NCBI GenBank assembly: GCA_023548195.1
Contig: JAJHZJ010000009.1
Location: forward strand, 7,457,953 to 7,521,952
From: Bettongia penicillata ogilbyi
Taxonomy: Eukaryota; Chordata; Mammalia; Diprotodontia; Potoroidae
Length of the DNA: 64,000 bases
Reading direction: 5' to 3'
The notes under the pieces are model-generated. The model was given only the letters and a program-made list of their open reading frames with translations, made no database searches and was not told where the DNA came from. The translations under genes and the position numbers were made by a program. Numbering within the stretch: the first letter of the stretch is position 1; each line of letters opens with the position of its first letter. Of this stretch, positions 11,851-24,260 are shown one piece after another.

Positions 11851-13669
11851 TGTCTCACCCTCTGGAGCATAATAAAATTCTTCTCTTGTTCCTGTTTGGG
11901 GAAAAAAGGGCATTCCCCTTTAGTGGGAAAACCAATGACGTCACTGGAGCAATTATATGTAGGATAGTTTAGCTTATTACTAGGACCATGACCACCTTCT
12001 TTGGTAACTCTGTTCCTTTCTTTGATTTAAAAAGAGTTAATTTTCAACACAACTAAATCATATTGGCTACTGGTTTGCCATCTGGTCATCTCCTAAGGAT
12101 CACAAGGCAATTTGGCATCAAATTTGACAATATTTGGCTTTTCTGAGCATGATTCACTGCAGGCTGTCATGTAGATCCTTTAAAAGATTTTTCACTTTAA
12201 AAATACATTTTATTATTGAAATAATATTTGGCAAATGCATGTCAAAGATTCAGTAAAGATAGAAAATCATCACTACCCAGCTTTTATAAAAATGTCCCAT
12301 GTTCCTTACTCTTGTCTTAGGAAAAGCGATCCAGATATTATTTCCTCATGGTAGTAGGCTTTTATGAAATTCAAAGCTTGCATATGCCAGTTAGTTGGTT
12401 CAATTTTGATTGACTTTCAAAGTAAGCCCACTTTTAGTCATTCTTAAAAACGTATTAAACTATCCACTTCACACTGTAGGCCTTTCCCTGTAGATACCAG
12501 GAGATCCTCCTCCATTAAGGTTTGAGAGTCAGGGAATCACGGAGCTAGAATGGGAAGGACCCTCAGGGGCCATTTGATCCAACCTCCCCTTTTACAGAGA
12601 AGGAAACTGAGACCCAGAGAGTTTCCATGACTTCCTCAAAGACACCCAGCTAGGAAGTAGCCTAAGTAGGGACTGGGAAAATAAATCCCTCAGTCTCATT
12701 AAGTTAGCATAATCATTAGGGCTCTTGAGAACATTCCAGAGGAAAGGAAATTAAGTTCCTGAGATAGGAAAGGATATGACATTTCCTGAGCAGGCCCAGG
12801 TGCCCAGAATCTGGGACGTTATGAAATATTTACAAAAGGAAATTACGCTGCCAGATTTTTCAGATGCCTCTGTAGAGTGTCCCCAGCAAAGTGCCATTAC
12901 ATGTTTCTTCATCCCTTTAGCCAGGAGAAGATGCTCAGAGCCAAACAGCTGTGACTGCTGCATAAAAAAGACGTTAGCATTTGATGCCCTCCCTCGTCCT
13001 TCCCCTCTCCTTCCTTTCTTTCCCATCCCAAGATTTTAAAGTGAAAGCGACATATGAAAAAGGGATCACGTCCATAGAATGAAACTATAACCAGCTACTA
13101 AATTGCTGTTTAGAAATGACCATCCATTTCTCTCTTCACCCAAAACCAGTCCCCCTGTGGGAAGCCATTATGATTTGGATAGATTTTAAAATCCTCTTCC
13201 TGGACTAGAAATAATTTCTGGTGTCACAAGACCACAAAACCATTCTTTATTAAGTCCTAGGGAAAAAAATTCCATCTCTAAGGATTGTAACAGCCTGGCT
13301 GCTGTCTGTCCTTTGGCAGAATTCTTGCTTCTGCACCTGGGGAGGCTACAAAAATGTCCAAGGGACTCCATCACTAAGCAATATCACATTAGAAATGTAA
13401 ATCACCAACATTTCACTAACACATCATGGCTTCAAGAAAGGAAATGAAAAGTTCCATTGTTGTCACCTGCATTGATTGCTCTACAGAAAGAAAATGACTG
13501 GCGGAATTCCTCCTGCTGCATAGCTTGGGATGGGGGTGGAGGTGGGGAGGAGAGAGACAATGAGAAGTAGATTCACTGAGCATTAGTCATGTTTTCTGGT
13601 GAACCCTCAAGTCAAGACTGTTCTCTTGGTCCCAGTTTAATCTCTGGGTGAAGAAGGGCAAGAATTCTA

Positions 13670-13830
13670 ATTATGGGAAAAGCCTGGACTGAAAACCAGG
13701 AGAACATGAATTCTAGCCTTGGTTGTCCTGCTAACTCATATGTAATCAGAGACTAGTCTCTGGGCTGTAGTTATCTCTAAAGATAGACTACAGACCATCT
13801 CTAGGGTCCCTTCCAACTCCATGTCAAACT
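13670..13830 (+). repeat. MIR-type SINE remnant, + strand
   Basis: 'agaacatgaattctagcctt' and 'agagactagtctctgggctg', with 'gggtcccttccaactccatg' at the end, suggest an old MIR/Ther copy. Confidence 0.5.
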
Positions 13831-13975
13831 AAAACAACCCTCTTTTTATTTGGATCAAGTAAAAAGATATTCATTCAATAATGTGTTTTAAAATACTGCT
13901 TTAATAGTTCTTGGCTGTTAAATTTGGTCTTGGCTTACAACATGCTGCCACAACAGGAAACTAAAAACAGTTGTT

Positions 13976-13978
<3 letters not shown>

Positions 13979-14017
<39 letters not shown>

Positions 14018-14257
14018 TATGTGCATGGGGGTGGGGGAGGTGGCCAGCTGTTTCTGGTGATGACCTGAATATATGGATTTTAAAATATTTGTGGTTGGAG
14101 TGACCACTTTTCCACCTGGTTTTTCTTCATATTGAGTTAGCTCTTTCTATGTAATTCCGTAAACATTTCTGAGCACCTACTAAGTGCAAGACACACGAGG
14201 GAAACACAGACCAAAATGAAAGATTCCTACTTACCCTAAAGGCATGTGAATTTTATT

Positions 14258-14301
<44 letters not shown>

Positions 14302-14541
14302 TATGTGCATGGGGGTGGGGGAGGTGGCCAGCTGTTTCTGGTGATGACCTGAATATATGGATTTTAAAATATTTGTGGTTGGAGTGACCACTTTTCCACC
14401 TGGTTTTTCTTCATATTGAGTTAGCTCTTTCTATGTAATTCCGTAAACATTTCTGAGCACCTACTAAGTGCAAGACACACTAGGGAAACACAGACCAAAA
14501 TGAAAGATTCCTACTTACCCTAAAGGCATGTGAATTTTATT

Positions 14542-14572
<31 letters not shown>
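13979..14572 (+). repeat. Tandem duplication of a 284-bp unit with GT tracts
   Basis: Two copies of one unit are offset by exactly 284 bp (the TTTGTAT landmark is at 14014 and again at 14298). GT tracts lie before, between and after them (13979-14013, 14259-14297, 14543-14572). Inside the units I see only one clear change (ACACGAGGG in the first, ACACTAGGG in the second). This indicates a very recent duplication, GT-mediated misalignment, or an assembly artefact. Each unit contains an old L2 piece ('cacctactaagtgcaagaca'). Confidence 0.93.
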
Positions 14573-14577
<5 letters not shown>

Positions 14578-14589
14578 GATGTATCCACA

Positions 14590-14705
14590 GGGTGACAATT
14601 TGGATAGAGTGTTGGCCTCAAGGTAGGAAAACATGGGTTCAAATCCTGTCCCTGACACAGCCTACCTGTGTGACCTTGTACAAGTTATTTAAACTCTTGG
14701 TGCTC
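14590..14705 (+). repeat. SINE head/body fragment, + strand
   Basis: 'ttggatagagtgttggcctc', 'gggttcaaatcctgtccctg' and 'ctgtgtgaccttgtacaagt' follow the head and body of the tRNA-type SINE. The tail is missing. Confidence 0.65.
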
Positions 14706-15039
14706 TGGATAGCTCTCTAAGATCAGAAATTACAGAGAAGGTGCTGACCTGCATTGATAGAAGATTATTCCCTGGGAGTTTTTAGTGATTTGTTTAAGTA
14801 AATACATGAGAAAAGGCTAGAAAGTCAGCTTCTGAGGTGGTTCCAAATGGTCCTTTGCCCTCTCTGCCACGATAAATCATTGGTTGAATCTTTATTTCCT
14901 ACAGATATATTTTATATTGACTCACTTGCCAACGTGTATTCCTCCAAAAAAGTTCTTCAGGGAAGGGAGGATCATTTCATATTTATCTGTGGATTCCCAG
15001 TGCCTTGTACTAACCAAGTAATTTCATAGGGGAAGGAAT

Positions 15040-15300
15040 GCTAATGACTGTAATAATCAGGAAAAGTTTTATGCAGAAGATGGTCCTTGAGTTGTGCTTT
15101 GAAGGAGCAGAGATGAGGAGAGAGTATTTTTCAGGCATGTAGGACCATTTATGCAAAGGTCTAGAGGTGGGAGATCAAACCTTGTGTTTGGGGAATACCT
15201 ATCTGTCAGGTTTAACTGGAATAGTGAATGTATATATAATGGAAATACTATGCAAAACTTTGTAGTTGGTGTGAATGTGAAACACTTGGAAAGAAGCCAG
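15040..15300 (-). repeat. L2 3' region, - strand
   Basis: 'gatggtccttgagttgtgct' followed by 'gcaaaggtctagaggtggga' is the antisense L2 pattern also seen at 53085-53280. Confidence 0.6.
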
Positions 15301-15657
15301 TCACTTTTGAATTCAGAATATATTCTATGGCAGTCATCAATCATGGCTAGAAGGAAAAAAAATTCTTGTATCAGTTGTGACAACTCAAAGTATTGGCATT
15401 ATATTGACATCAGAGATGGTGGGATAGAGGAGGAAGTCCTTTAAGTGGTTCCTTGATATTTAGAACAAAATTCATTTCTCAGGAAGATGTTCCTCCCAAA
15501 TAGACCAACTTCTTTATATGGATTCTTCAAAATTGTATAAAATTACACAAGTGTTGATAGTCAGATGAAAGAAATATTGTTCTAGTTTCTTCCATCAGTC
15601 CACAGATCGCAGAAGTATTTATTGAATAGAATTGGATTAGTATTTTCTTAAGCAACT

Positions 15658-15895
15658 GGGGCAGTTCAGTGGCATAGTGGATGGAGTGCTGGCCTTGGCC
15701 TCAGGAAGACCTGAGTTCAAATGCGGCCTCAGACACTTACTAGCTGTGTGAACCTGGGCAAGTCACTTAACCCTGTTTGCCTCAATTTCTTCATTTGGAA
15801 AAAGAGCTGGTGAAAGAAATGGAAAACTGCTCCAGTGCCTTTGCCAAGAAAACCCCGAAAGGGGACAATGAAGAGGAAAAAAAACACAAGAAAGC
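15658..15895 (+). repeat. Marsupial tRNA-type SINE, full length, + strand
   Basis: It starts 'ggcagttcagtggcatagtg' and has the internal Pol III-like segment 'gagttcaaatgcggcctcag'. It continues 'ctgggcaagtcacttaaccc' and 'ttgccaagaaaaccccgaaa' and ends A-rich. Confidence 0.88.
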
Positions 15896-16017
15896 ATCTT
15901 ATTAAGCAACTGTGTACAAACTATTTGGCCAGTGTACATGCTCTTCAGGAGTTTAGAATTTAGTGTGGAAATAAGCATATAAACGGGTAACCTGAAATAA
16001 AGTATGATAAGTACCGT

Positions 16018-16565
16018 ATAATAATAACAGGTATTTATATAACGCTTTAAGATTTGCAAAGTGCTTTACAAATACAACCTCATTTTGCTCTTACAACAAC
16101 CTTTGGAGACGGATATCATTATCATCACCATTTTATTTTTATTATTTTTTTATCATCAGTCAATTTGATTCACTTTTATTAGATGGGAAAATCAAATTAC
16201 CAACATGAAAAATGAAAAAGACAAATTGACAACCGCAAAAGAAGAAATAGAAGAAACTATTAGAAACTATAACATCTGGTTATATGCCAACAAAACTGAA
16301 AAAAAAATCAAATGAATGAATATTTTAAAAATGGATTTTAAACACCACAATCAAAAACTAAAATTCACTGCAGGGAGAGGAAGGAGAAGAGAAAAATTTC
16401 CGTTAAAAATCTCTGGTTATCTAAGATACACATAAAATTTTGTTACCACCATTTTAAAAGTGAAGAAACTAAAGCAGACTTGCTCAGGATCTCACAACTA
16501 GTAAAAGTCTTAGGCTAGATTAGAACTCAAGTCTTCCTGACTCCAGATCCAGTGCTCTCTCCACT
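16018..16565 (-). repeat. CORE-SINE, - strand, split by an L1 fragment
   Basis: The right and left halves (16018-16136 and 16446-16565) are 'gatttgcaaagtgctttaca' to 'caccatttta' and 'caccattttaaaagtgaaga' to 'tccagtgctctctccact'. The ten-base repeat 'caccatttta' on both sides marks the target site duplication of the inserted L1. Confidence 0.75.
16137..16445. repeat. Short L1 fragment inserted in a CORE-SINE
   Basis: 16180-16340 reads as a sense-strand piece of L1 ORF2 (peptide text around ETIRNYNIWLYANKTEK). The element begins with a T-rich stretch ('tttttattatttttttatc') as if a poly-A tail pointed the other way. Flanking direct repeats support retrotransposition. Confidence 0.65.
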
Positions 16566-16734
16566 CCAACTAGTTTCCATACATAAGAGAGATAAGAAGC
16601 GGTCCTAGAGTAAAGAGATTCTTTCTATTTTTTTTTTTCTGCTTTAATTCCCAATCCAAAACATTCGAGAATGTTTTTGGAAGAAACTGACAGTGCTCAA
16701 AGCCTTTAGACCAATGAAATAATGTTTCTGTAAT

Positions 16735-16925
16735 AGACATTGGACCAGAGATCAGAGAGTTAAGGCTTGAGGGGACCTCAGAGGCCATACAATGGAACCC
16801 ATTCTTTTTAAAGATAAGGAAACTGAGGCCCAGAGAGGTAAAGTGATTTCTGCAAAGTCACCTACGTAATATGTATCAGAGGCAGAATTTGATCCCAGGT
16901 CCTTCGTATACAGAGTCAATGCTAT
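16735..16925 (-). repeat. Ther/MIR-type SINE, - strand
   Basis: It is clear in family order: 'gaggggacctcagaggccat', 'aaggaaactgaggcccagag', 'gaatttgatcccaggtcctt'. Confidence 0.75.
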
Positions 16926-17037
16926 TTTTCTGCAGTGATCAGTATCAGGCTTATCTTGGAGGAAGCTTATTTGCCTTAAGTTTAATCTGTTTTTTAAAAG
17001 GTGATAATTCTCTGAAGGAAGAGAAAGTAAGCCTGGA

Positions 17038-17302
17038 TATTGTTGTTATTGCTGTATTTTTCAGTCATGTCTGACTTTTTGTGACTCCATCTGGGGGTGT
17101 TTCTAGGCAAAGATACTGGAGTGGTTTACCATTTCCTTCTCCAGTTCATTTTACAGATGAGGAAACTGAGGCAAGCAGGGTCAAGTGATTTGCCCAGGGT
17201 CACACAGCTGGTAAGTGTCTGAGGTGGGATTTTGAACTCAGTAAGATGAGTCTTCTTGACTCCAGGCCAGATAGCTCTATTCACTGAACCACCTAGCTGC
17301 CC
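17038..17302 (-). repeat. Marsupial tRNA-type SINE, full length, - strand
   Basis: It runs from 'tgttgttattgctgtatttt' through 'gatactggagtggtttacca' and 'gcccagggtcacacagctgg' to the antisense head 'ctgaaccacctagctgccc'. Confidence 0.9.
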
Positions 17303-18659
17303 TATTAAAAGGACAACATACTTGGGATACAAACCATAGGTGTCCTCTTGCATTCATCTTGTATGATTGTAGTCTCCTCAAAGTGTGGGGATCCAAATAC
17401 CTTCTGTTTCTGGTTTGAAATACCAGCCCCTCCTAGATTGTAAGGAAATAAGGAGAAATGGCTTTCATTTTTCTTTAAAATAGTTCATATCCAAAACTTA
17501 CAGAGTAGGCAGGTAGCTGCATGAAGGACTGCAGTCAAATTTGCACATAGTATACATGTTATTATAGCATTTTTCTCTTGCCTGATTATGGACTCAGTTT
17601 CTGATACTTACAACTCTCCACCTTCCAAAACCATTAATACTGCACTCCCCCACATTTGCTCCAATAGATCAACTCCATAGCAATCTGACTAGTAGTAGTA
17701 TTGGTCACAGCAGTTTAACCATTTGTCAAACCCACATCCTAAAGTTTCATAGTTTCTGAAAAGTGGAGAGGGAAACAACTATTAAATGAAAATAGGTCAC
17801 TAGAGTCCTTACGTATCCTTAGTTCAATAGATCTGTGACCTCATCCATGTGGGGTTTGCCTTCATGTCCTATCTACAGCTCATCTTGTCTATTTCTTGTC
17901 TGTGTCTTCCCTTAAATCCTCCATAAAAGATTTAGAGACTCTTTCTGAGTTACCTGAATTCTTAATCATTTTTGTGGCAGTCTGGTCCAGCAACTCTTCT
18001 CAGAATAATTATTTTAATGAATAAAGTAAAATACATAGGGTTACAAAGGAAGTCAATTAGGATGAAATACCCTTATCAAAATATTTTTAAAAACAACCAA
18101 ATTTACTTTTGTGGGTACCAGGGTAGTATTCAGGGTGTTGGTTTATTATCTGTTGCTCTTGTTACCTGACCAGCCTCATTCATAGATATCCTGGCTGATA
18201 ACTTTTTCACCACTTCTTGCATGTACCTAATACCACTGGTATTAGGCTACAGTTTAATTATGCCTACTATACATTTCCCCCATTACCCTTTGGATCACAC
18301 ATAATTTTGATTCTTTGTAAATTATAGTATTTATATAAATATGCATATATATAACATAAATTATAGAGTATCAATGGGAAATTTTTGGTGTTAAGAAGAA
18401 GGGTATGTGTGTATGTGTGTGTGTGAATAACTTAAGATTGTTGAAAGTACTCTACCATTTCCAAAATTTAATCTAACCTCAGAAGAGAAAAATTTAATCT
18501 AACATCAGCAGAGCAAAATTTAACCTCAAATTCTTTCTTTCAACAAGGTGGCTACTACGCATGTATTAGGATCATATAACATCCCTTTAGAATATGCGAC
18601 GGTAGATGTAAAACAACTGTGACAACTTTTAGTTATTAATATTAAGGTATAAAATTAAT

Positions 18660-18790
18660 TGTTTTTCATCCTTTGATCTCGAAGAGGACCGATAACATTA
18701 TGACGGTGATGATGAGTTGCACAAAGTTACCAGCCTCACTCTGTCCTCCAGTCATTGGAGTTCAGTGGCAAGCGTATGCTTTCCGAAGGT
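18660..18790. repeat. Fragment of the SINE-tail repeat family
   Basis: 'catcctttgatctcgaagag' and 'accagcctcactctgtcctc' resemble the antisense tail shared by the SINE copy at 40626-40926 and the elements at 34605-34800 and 61370-61570. Confidence 0.5.
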
Positions 18791-19749
18791 ATTTGCCAAG
18801 GTCACAGAGGATGTTTTGAACACATTCAAGTGGAAGAGGGATTTCCCTTCAGATAGTGAGGTCCTACTCTTGCTGTGTTTGCAGATGCCATTGTGCTAAC
18901 TGCATCAATCCTTAGAATATTATAATGATTTTTCAATGAGATCCATAGTCACTTAGATAATTCTAACAATCAATACAGAAAAGTCCAGATGGATATACAG
19001 AATCCCTTTTGTGGGGATATGTGGTCCATCTAGGACAGGTACAGACCTTGAACTGAGTGCAGAATTTAATGGAAAGAAAAAAGCAGCCTGGATCTATGTA
19101 AAGGTTTTTAAAAAATCCATTATTAGATTAGCTGTCCACACCATCTTCATTCCCCTTTTTTTCCTTTGTGCAGCTTCCCACTTCAGTATGCCTGTGTAGA
19201 CACGACCTTTAGCTCAGTTTTTCAGAGAAGGGTGTACTTTTTGGAAGCTCCTGGTATTTCATTTGGGGATGGGGAGGTGGAAGGGGTCTAAGCTTGGATT
19301 GATTGGACTGACTCCTCTACAACTAAGTATTATCTTCAGAGGTCTACTCCATTGACTTCTCTGGACCAGGTTAATGGCTGCCATGCTTTGGTTAGAGCTC
19401 TGCTGCTCTGCACAAGCTGCCCATCATGTACTTTATAAAATGAGGGTGTGTGGCACATTCTTTCCTTTGTGCTAAGAATCACAGTAATGACTTCAAGGGA
19501 CTTGAGACTTTGTGTCACTTTGAGAAAATGCTAAATGACTCTTTTTAAAAATTTTTATCCCATTCTCTTTGTATTTTTTAGTTTTTCTTCTCTGCCTCTC
19601 CCCACTGTAACTGTACTGGTAGGTAGCTTACTGATTTTAATACATATATAAGACGCCCTCTTCCCTCTGCTCCCACCTTATTTCAGTCACAAAGTGGTAG
19701 GTAACATAATTCTGTTCTAAAGAAACAGCTTCAACAACTTCTGGAAAAC

Positions 19750-20560
19750 TCCTCTGGTTAATCAGTTACCTTTTATTTAAATATATATGCTTAATGCTGA
19801 ATTAAGTTGTAAAAACCCAGGACTGATTTATGGTCTCAGTCTGCCTTAATTAACATTGATTTCAAGGGAACAGTAAATGGGAATGGCCTTCACAATTGAG
19901 GTTGAACAATGAACTCTCTGGGTGTTGTCCAATTTGTAACATGATTTACATGGAAGCAAGCCCTTCCTTTCCTGGGGTTATCCCTTTTTTCATCTGGTGT
20001 TCAGGACGGGTTATATATAATCCATAGATAGGAGCATTTGCTGTCAAATAGCTTTGCTGATTTAGAGCGAGGCCACGCAGTGGTCACTATTAATAAAGGA
20101 GGAGAAAAAAAAAACCTAATTTGAGGCTTTGCAGGGATTCCAGGTCCTCGTGATGCGTCATCACTTGTCCAACCTGTGGCATTTTTACGAAGTGCCCATA
20201 AAGAAAGTCAGATTAAATGCACAGGATATATACATTTAATCAACAGCCATTGGAGTCTGTAGTGCTGGAGGAGTAATAAAAGCCCCCATGAATGCAAATT
20301 TATTGCCAAAGAATCCGAGCGGTGGTGGAGTGAATGTCTGCTGAGTGGTACTACCTGACACGGGACACCAAAAAACTTTCCAAAGTGAGTTATTTAAAGT
20401 GTAAGGTTTGGCTTGTAAAGCTGCCAGCTGCTTGGTTTAAAGAATTGAAACATTTCCAAAACATTGGATGAGGCACTTTATATGTGCACGAGAGTAAATA
20501 CTCAGGTTTTACTGCCAATTTAAATGTACTCAGTTTACAGTAATGAGGTTGTATAGGCAT
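19750..20560. promoter_or_regulatory. Candidate conserved intronic enhancer in a repeat-poor island
   Basis: About 800 bp have no recognisable repeat. They carry a dense mix of short motifs: AACAATG (SOX-like) near 19905, a TGCGTCA AP-1/ATF-like site near 20155, ATTGG (NF-Y-like) at 20249-20253 and an exact POU octamer ATGCAAAT at 20292-20299. A conserved Raldh2 intron-1 enhancer driving dorsal neural-tube expression is known from published work. Whether this is the same element is my inference and is unproven here. Motif matches this short also occur by chance. Confidence 0.35.
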
Positions 20561-21969
20561 TACCTTGTTTATAGAAAGTGGAACAGGAAGAAAGGGACAT
20601 TAACCATTACCAGTAGCAAGTTCCCTTTACCTTCTACCCCAATTCAGTGCCAAGCAATGTTCCTCCAGTTTAGGGGGCTATGGTCCAACTGACATGGGAG
20701 TGTGCCTGGCTTAAATGCCAGTGCAGATACAGGCAGCCCCTCTGCCTTTGGTTCAAGGACAAGGAAGCAGATGGACCCGGATTCTGCACATGCAAGGGAA
20801 ACGTTGGGACTGGTAGTGAGGTGAGGCAGAGGAAAGGGGAGCAACAGAGGAGTCAATGGTGGGAACTCAGTACAAGACACTTTGGAGAACATTTTAGCAA
20901 AGCGAGGCATTTTGGCAGTGGATCATTTACTAAACTGAATTTTTTAATACACTTTTTGGATTAAGTTTCACTGCTGTAGATGCAAGCTGTGAATTCCAAT
21001 CTATTTGTCTCACAGGAGTTTCCTTAGGACTTAAATTTGCCAAGGAACTTCAGGACTCTTCTGCCTACTTAGTTCAGTCAGCTTTGTGCAAGACTTTAGC
21101 ACCCCTGTTCTTGTGGAATGCAGGCGCTAGAGCAGACGGAGATTGGTGCAGACTCAAGGACACTGGGAGGGAAAGACACATTTGCGCTGATCCAAGAAAC
21201 AGAACATGCCTGGAAGAGATGTATGCCACGCTTCAGAAAAGATAGAAATGCATAAAGAGCCTTAGAAGGCAGAAACAAATAGATTCTGGTAGAATGAGAG
21301 ACTGATAAGGATAGGAGCTGAAGCAGACAAACAAATGGAGAGGGAGTTATAGATAGATACACCTTATAAATGACAAAAATGTGACCCGTTAGCTCAAATT
21401 CTTGGATTCTCTCTCAATTTTTTTTTTTAAGTTCCCTGATGGGAAAGGGACAAATAAAGCTTCCATTCTCCTTGGACATCTTTGGGTCCCTTGTGTTTCT
21501 TATTATACATTCTTTCTTATTTTTGGCCATTGAAGTTGACTGCCTCTATCAGGGAGGGAGACAACCATGTTTTACCTTTTGTGTCATTTTCCTATTGTTT
21601 GAGGACACACCAATGTAGGAATTGAGCACAACCAGATTATGTGAAAATATAACTATCGTGTGATTCCTTTCATTTTCCCATTAAATAATAGTGTGTCTGC
21701 AGTCATATTTCACATTCTTCTTGTCTGTTCTTACCATCTTCACTCCCTCCCCCCCCCTTTTTAAATCTTTCACTCGTTCTCTGGTTTGGCAGTGTTTACA
21801 TCATGTTGCTTTTTAGTGGGGGGTGAAATTTTTAACTGACCTGGTGTAGTGTAGACAAACTACTAATCGACTGAATTTTTCACTTTTCATTGCGTGCATA
21901 TGTGTGTAATAACCCTAGGCTTTTCCCTCTTACTTTATCTTCTTTCTTTCTGTCCCTGTCCCTCAATTT

Positions 21970-21983
21970 GGGGGGGGGGGGGG
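21970..21983 (+). repeat. Poly-G run
   Basis: A run of about 14 G lies in a T-rich setting. It can form a G-rich secondary structure and is prone to length error. Confidence 0.8.
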
Positions 21984-22340
21984 TCATTGCCTTGACTTTT
22001 TAATATCACACTTGGTCTGTATATAGACTATTTTTTTCAGTCTTAAATCTATTTTACGAGGGAAATTTATTTTAACACATTAAGATTATTTTGGTTCCTG
22101 ATACAATTTCCCCCTTTCGACATTTTTCTTTACCTTTTTAAATTTATTCTTATCTTACTTTGTCTTTAGCATCTTTTTTATCCAAACTTTTTTGCTACCC
22201 CTCAAATCTGTGATTGATTTGCCATTCATTTTTTTTTCAGTTTCTTGCCTTTCTAATTTCATTTCTTTCCTATCTTAGTTCTTTTTAAAATGCTTTTCCT
22301 CCATTTTCTATTTTCTTTCCTTCCTTCTCTCCCTCATGAG

Positions 22341-22380
22341 GTTTTGGAATTTTCCCAATGTTTTGGAATTTTCCCAATGT
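22341..22380 (+). repeat. Short direct duplication (19-20 bp, two copies)
   Basis: 'gttttggaattttcccaat' occurs twice back to back. It is a recent small tandem duplication with no change between copies. Confidence 0.85.
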
Positions 22381-22799
22381 CTGTTTTCGTGGGATTTTTA
22401 GTGTAAATCTTTGTTCTAAAATATTTCTAGCCTTCTCTCAAAGTGGATCCTGAGGCAAGTATCAAGATCCTCGGGGGCTAGGAGTGGGGTTTCAATTCCA
22501 CTTCAGGCCATGGCTATTTTGTATTTTATGAAAGAACATCCCATGATGACAGCAGCTCTGCCACCTATCCCTGCCCTTTCTCTGCCTTCCATTTGTCTAT
22601 CATAGTCTGCCATGATTGAGGAAATTCTAGTGTTTCTGTCCTCAGGAAGTATGCTACTCAGTCATCAACCATTCCTTCCTTCCTTCTTAAGAGAGGTTCT
22701 TTTCTATCTAACGTGGTGACATGGAAAAACACTGTGCCAATATCCATAAACATCCCAGCACCAGATGACTTAGCTTGTGGGCTAGCCATGTTAGAATTG

Positions 22800-22880
22800 A
22801 CTTAGAATCATAGACCTTCAGAACCTTAGGTCATAGAGGAACCTTAATAGGTCATTTGGTCTACTGTTCAGCCTTTAGGC
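22800..22880 (-). repeat. Ther/MIR-type SINE fragment, - strand
   Basis: 'gaatcatagaccttcagaac' followed by 'aataggtcatttggtctact' matches the start of the family pattern only. Confidence 0.5.
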
Positions 22881-23647
22881 AAAATGAAACAGATCACCCC
22901 AGACAAATAGGAGATGCCATCGTTTTTTAAAAAGGCACATGAAGTGATTGTGACAAAGTCTCTGTTAAAATTAGGATGTTTGGTGAAGAAATTCTACTAA
23001 ACAAAAGAACTGGCTATTGCCAATTGATGACTAAAATACTCCAAGCAACCTGACTTGAGATTATAGGGTATTGGCTTTTGGATAAAGGTAACTGATGGGA
23101 TATAGGAAACTTCCAACTATTGGCTGAGGAGATGAACCATTGTATCCTTTGGCCTACAAAAAGCCTAGCCTTCTCTCAACTACGTGCATTCTTACAAGTA
23201 ACCTCCCATGCTGGTGTTGGCTTCTCACCTCCCCTTCTTAGAATCCTTTTCTTCCTTTAGGTTTCCATTCAGGTTGTTACATTCTCTGAAATCTTCTTAA
23301 CTCTCCCAGAAGAAGGAAGTAACCCCGTTTATCCATAAGCTAGTGTGTTAAAAAAAAAAAAATAGATAACGCAAAATGTAGTGGGAAAAATAGGGAGGAA
23401 CCGGATTGTGAAGGGCATTAAATTTTCTGCCTTCCCTAGGAAACAATTACTAACTCACTTTCAAAGTAAGGAGAGGATTATTAGAGCTCTTGTCTTGGTT
23501 CTTCATATAGTTTAGCAATATTTGAAGTATCAGATTAAAAAAGAAACATTCGCCTCCAATTTATCCTTGTATGCTCCCTGAGGGCTAGTCTGATTTTTTC
23601 CCTGTGCATCCTGAGGAACTAGCTGGCTCCAAATAGTAGTAACAGTA

Positions 23648-23910
23648 ATTTTGTGGTTGTTCAGGCGTTTTTTGTCATGTCTGACTCTTTGTGACCTCAT
23701 TGGGGGTTTTCGTGGCAAAGATACTGGGGTGGTTTGCTATATCTTTTTCCAGCTCATTTTACAGCTGAGGAAACTGAGGCAAAAAGAGTTAAGTGACTTA
23801 CCCAGGGTCACACAGCTAGTAAGTGTCTGAGGTCAGATTTGAACTCAACAAACATGAGTCTTCCTGACTCCAGACTCAACACAATCCCCTGCACTACCTT
23901 ACTGCCCCAA
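23648..23910 (-). repeat. Marsupial tRNA-type SINE, full length, - strand
   Basis: It contains 'tgtcatgtctgactctttgt', 'gctgaggaaactgaggcaaa' and 'acccagggtcacacagctag' and ends at the antisense head 'ctgcactaccttactgccc'. A minus-strand CORE-SINE tail (23911-24020, 'gcttactgtgtggtaggcat') follows directly. Confidence 0.88.
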
Positions 23911-24237
23911 TAGTAATAATAGTCAATATTTTTATAATGCTTACTGTGTGGTAGGCATTGTGCTAAATCCTTTGCAATTATTATCTCATTTGATTTTCAC
24001 AACAATCCTGGGGATGTATGTACTAATTAATAAATATTTACTGAATTGAACTGAAATATATATTTATATTGATATATTTCATTCTTTGTACTACTTCAAC
24101 TGGTAACAAATTTAGCAGCTCAGTGCTCTGTTATCCAAAATCCAACAGCTGTATTTTTTTACCTGTTTTTGATGAAAGCTAAGTTGAGAATTCTCTTTCT
24201 CAAGAGTAAGATGGCCTGTTGAAATATGATAGGAAAC

Positions 24238-24260
24238 CTTTTTTTTTTTTTTTTTTTTTT
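24238..24260 (+). repeat. Poly-T run (about 22 bases)
   Basis: A long uninterrupted T run with no recognisable element on either side. It may be the remnant of a retroposon poly-A tail. Confidence 0.75.
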
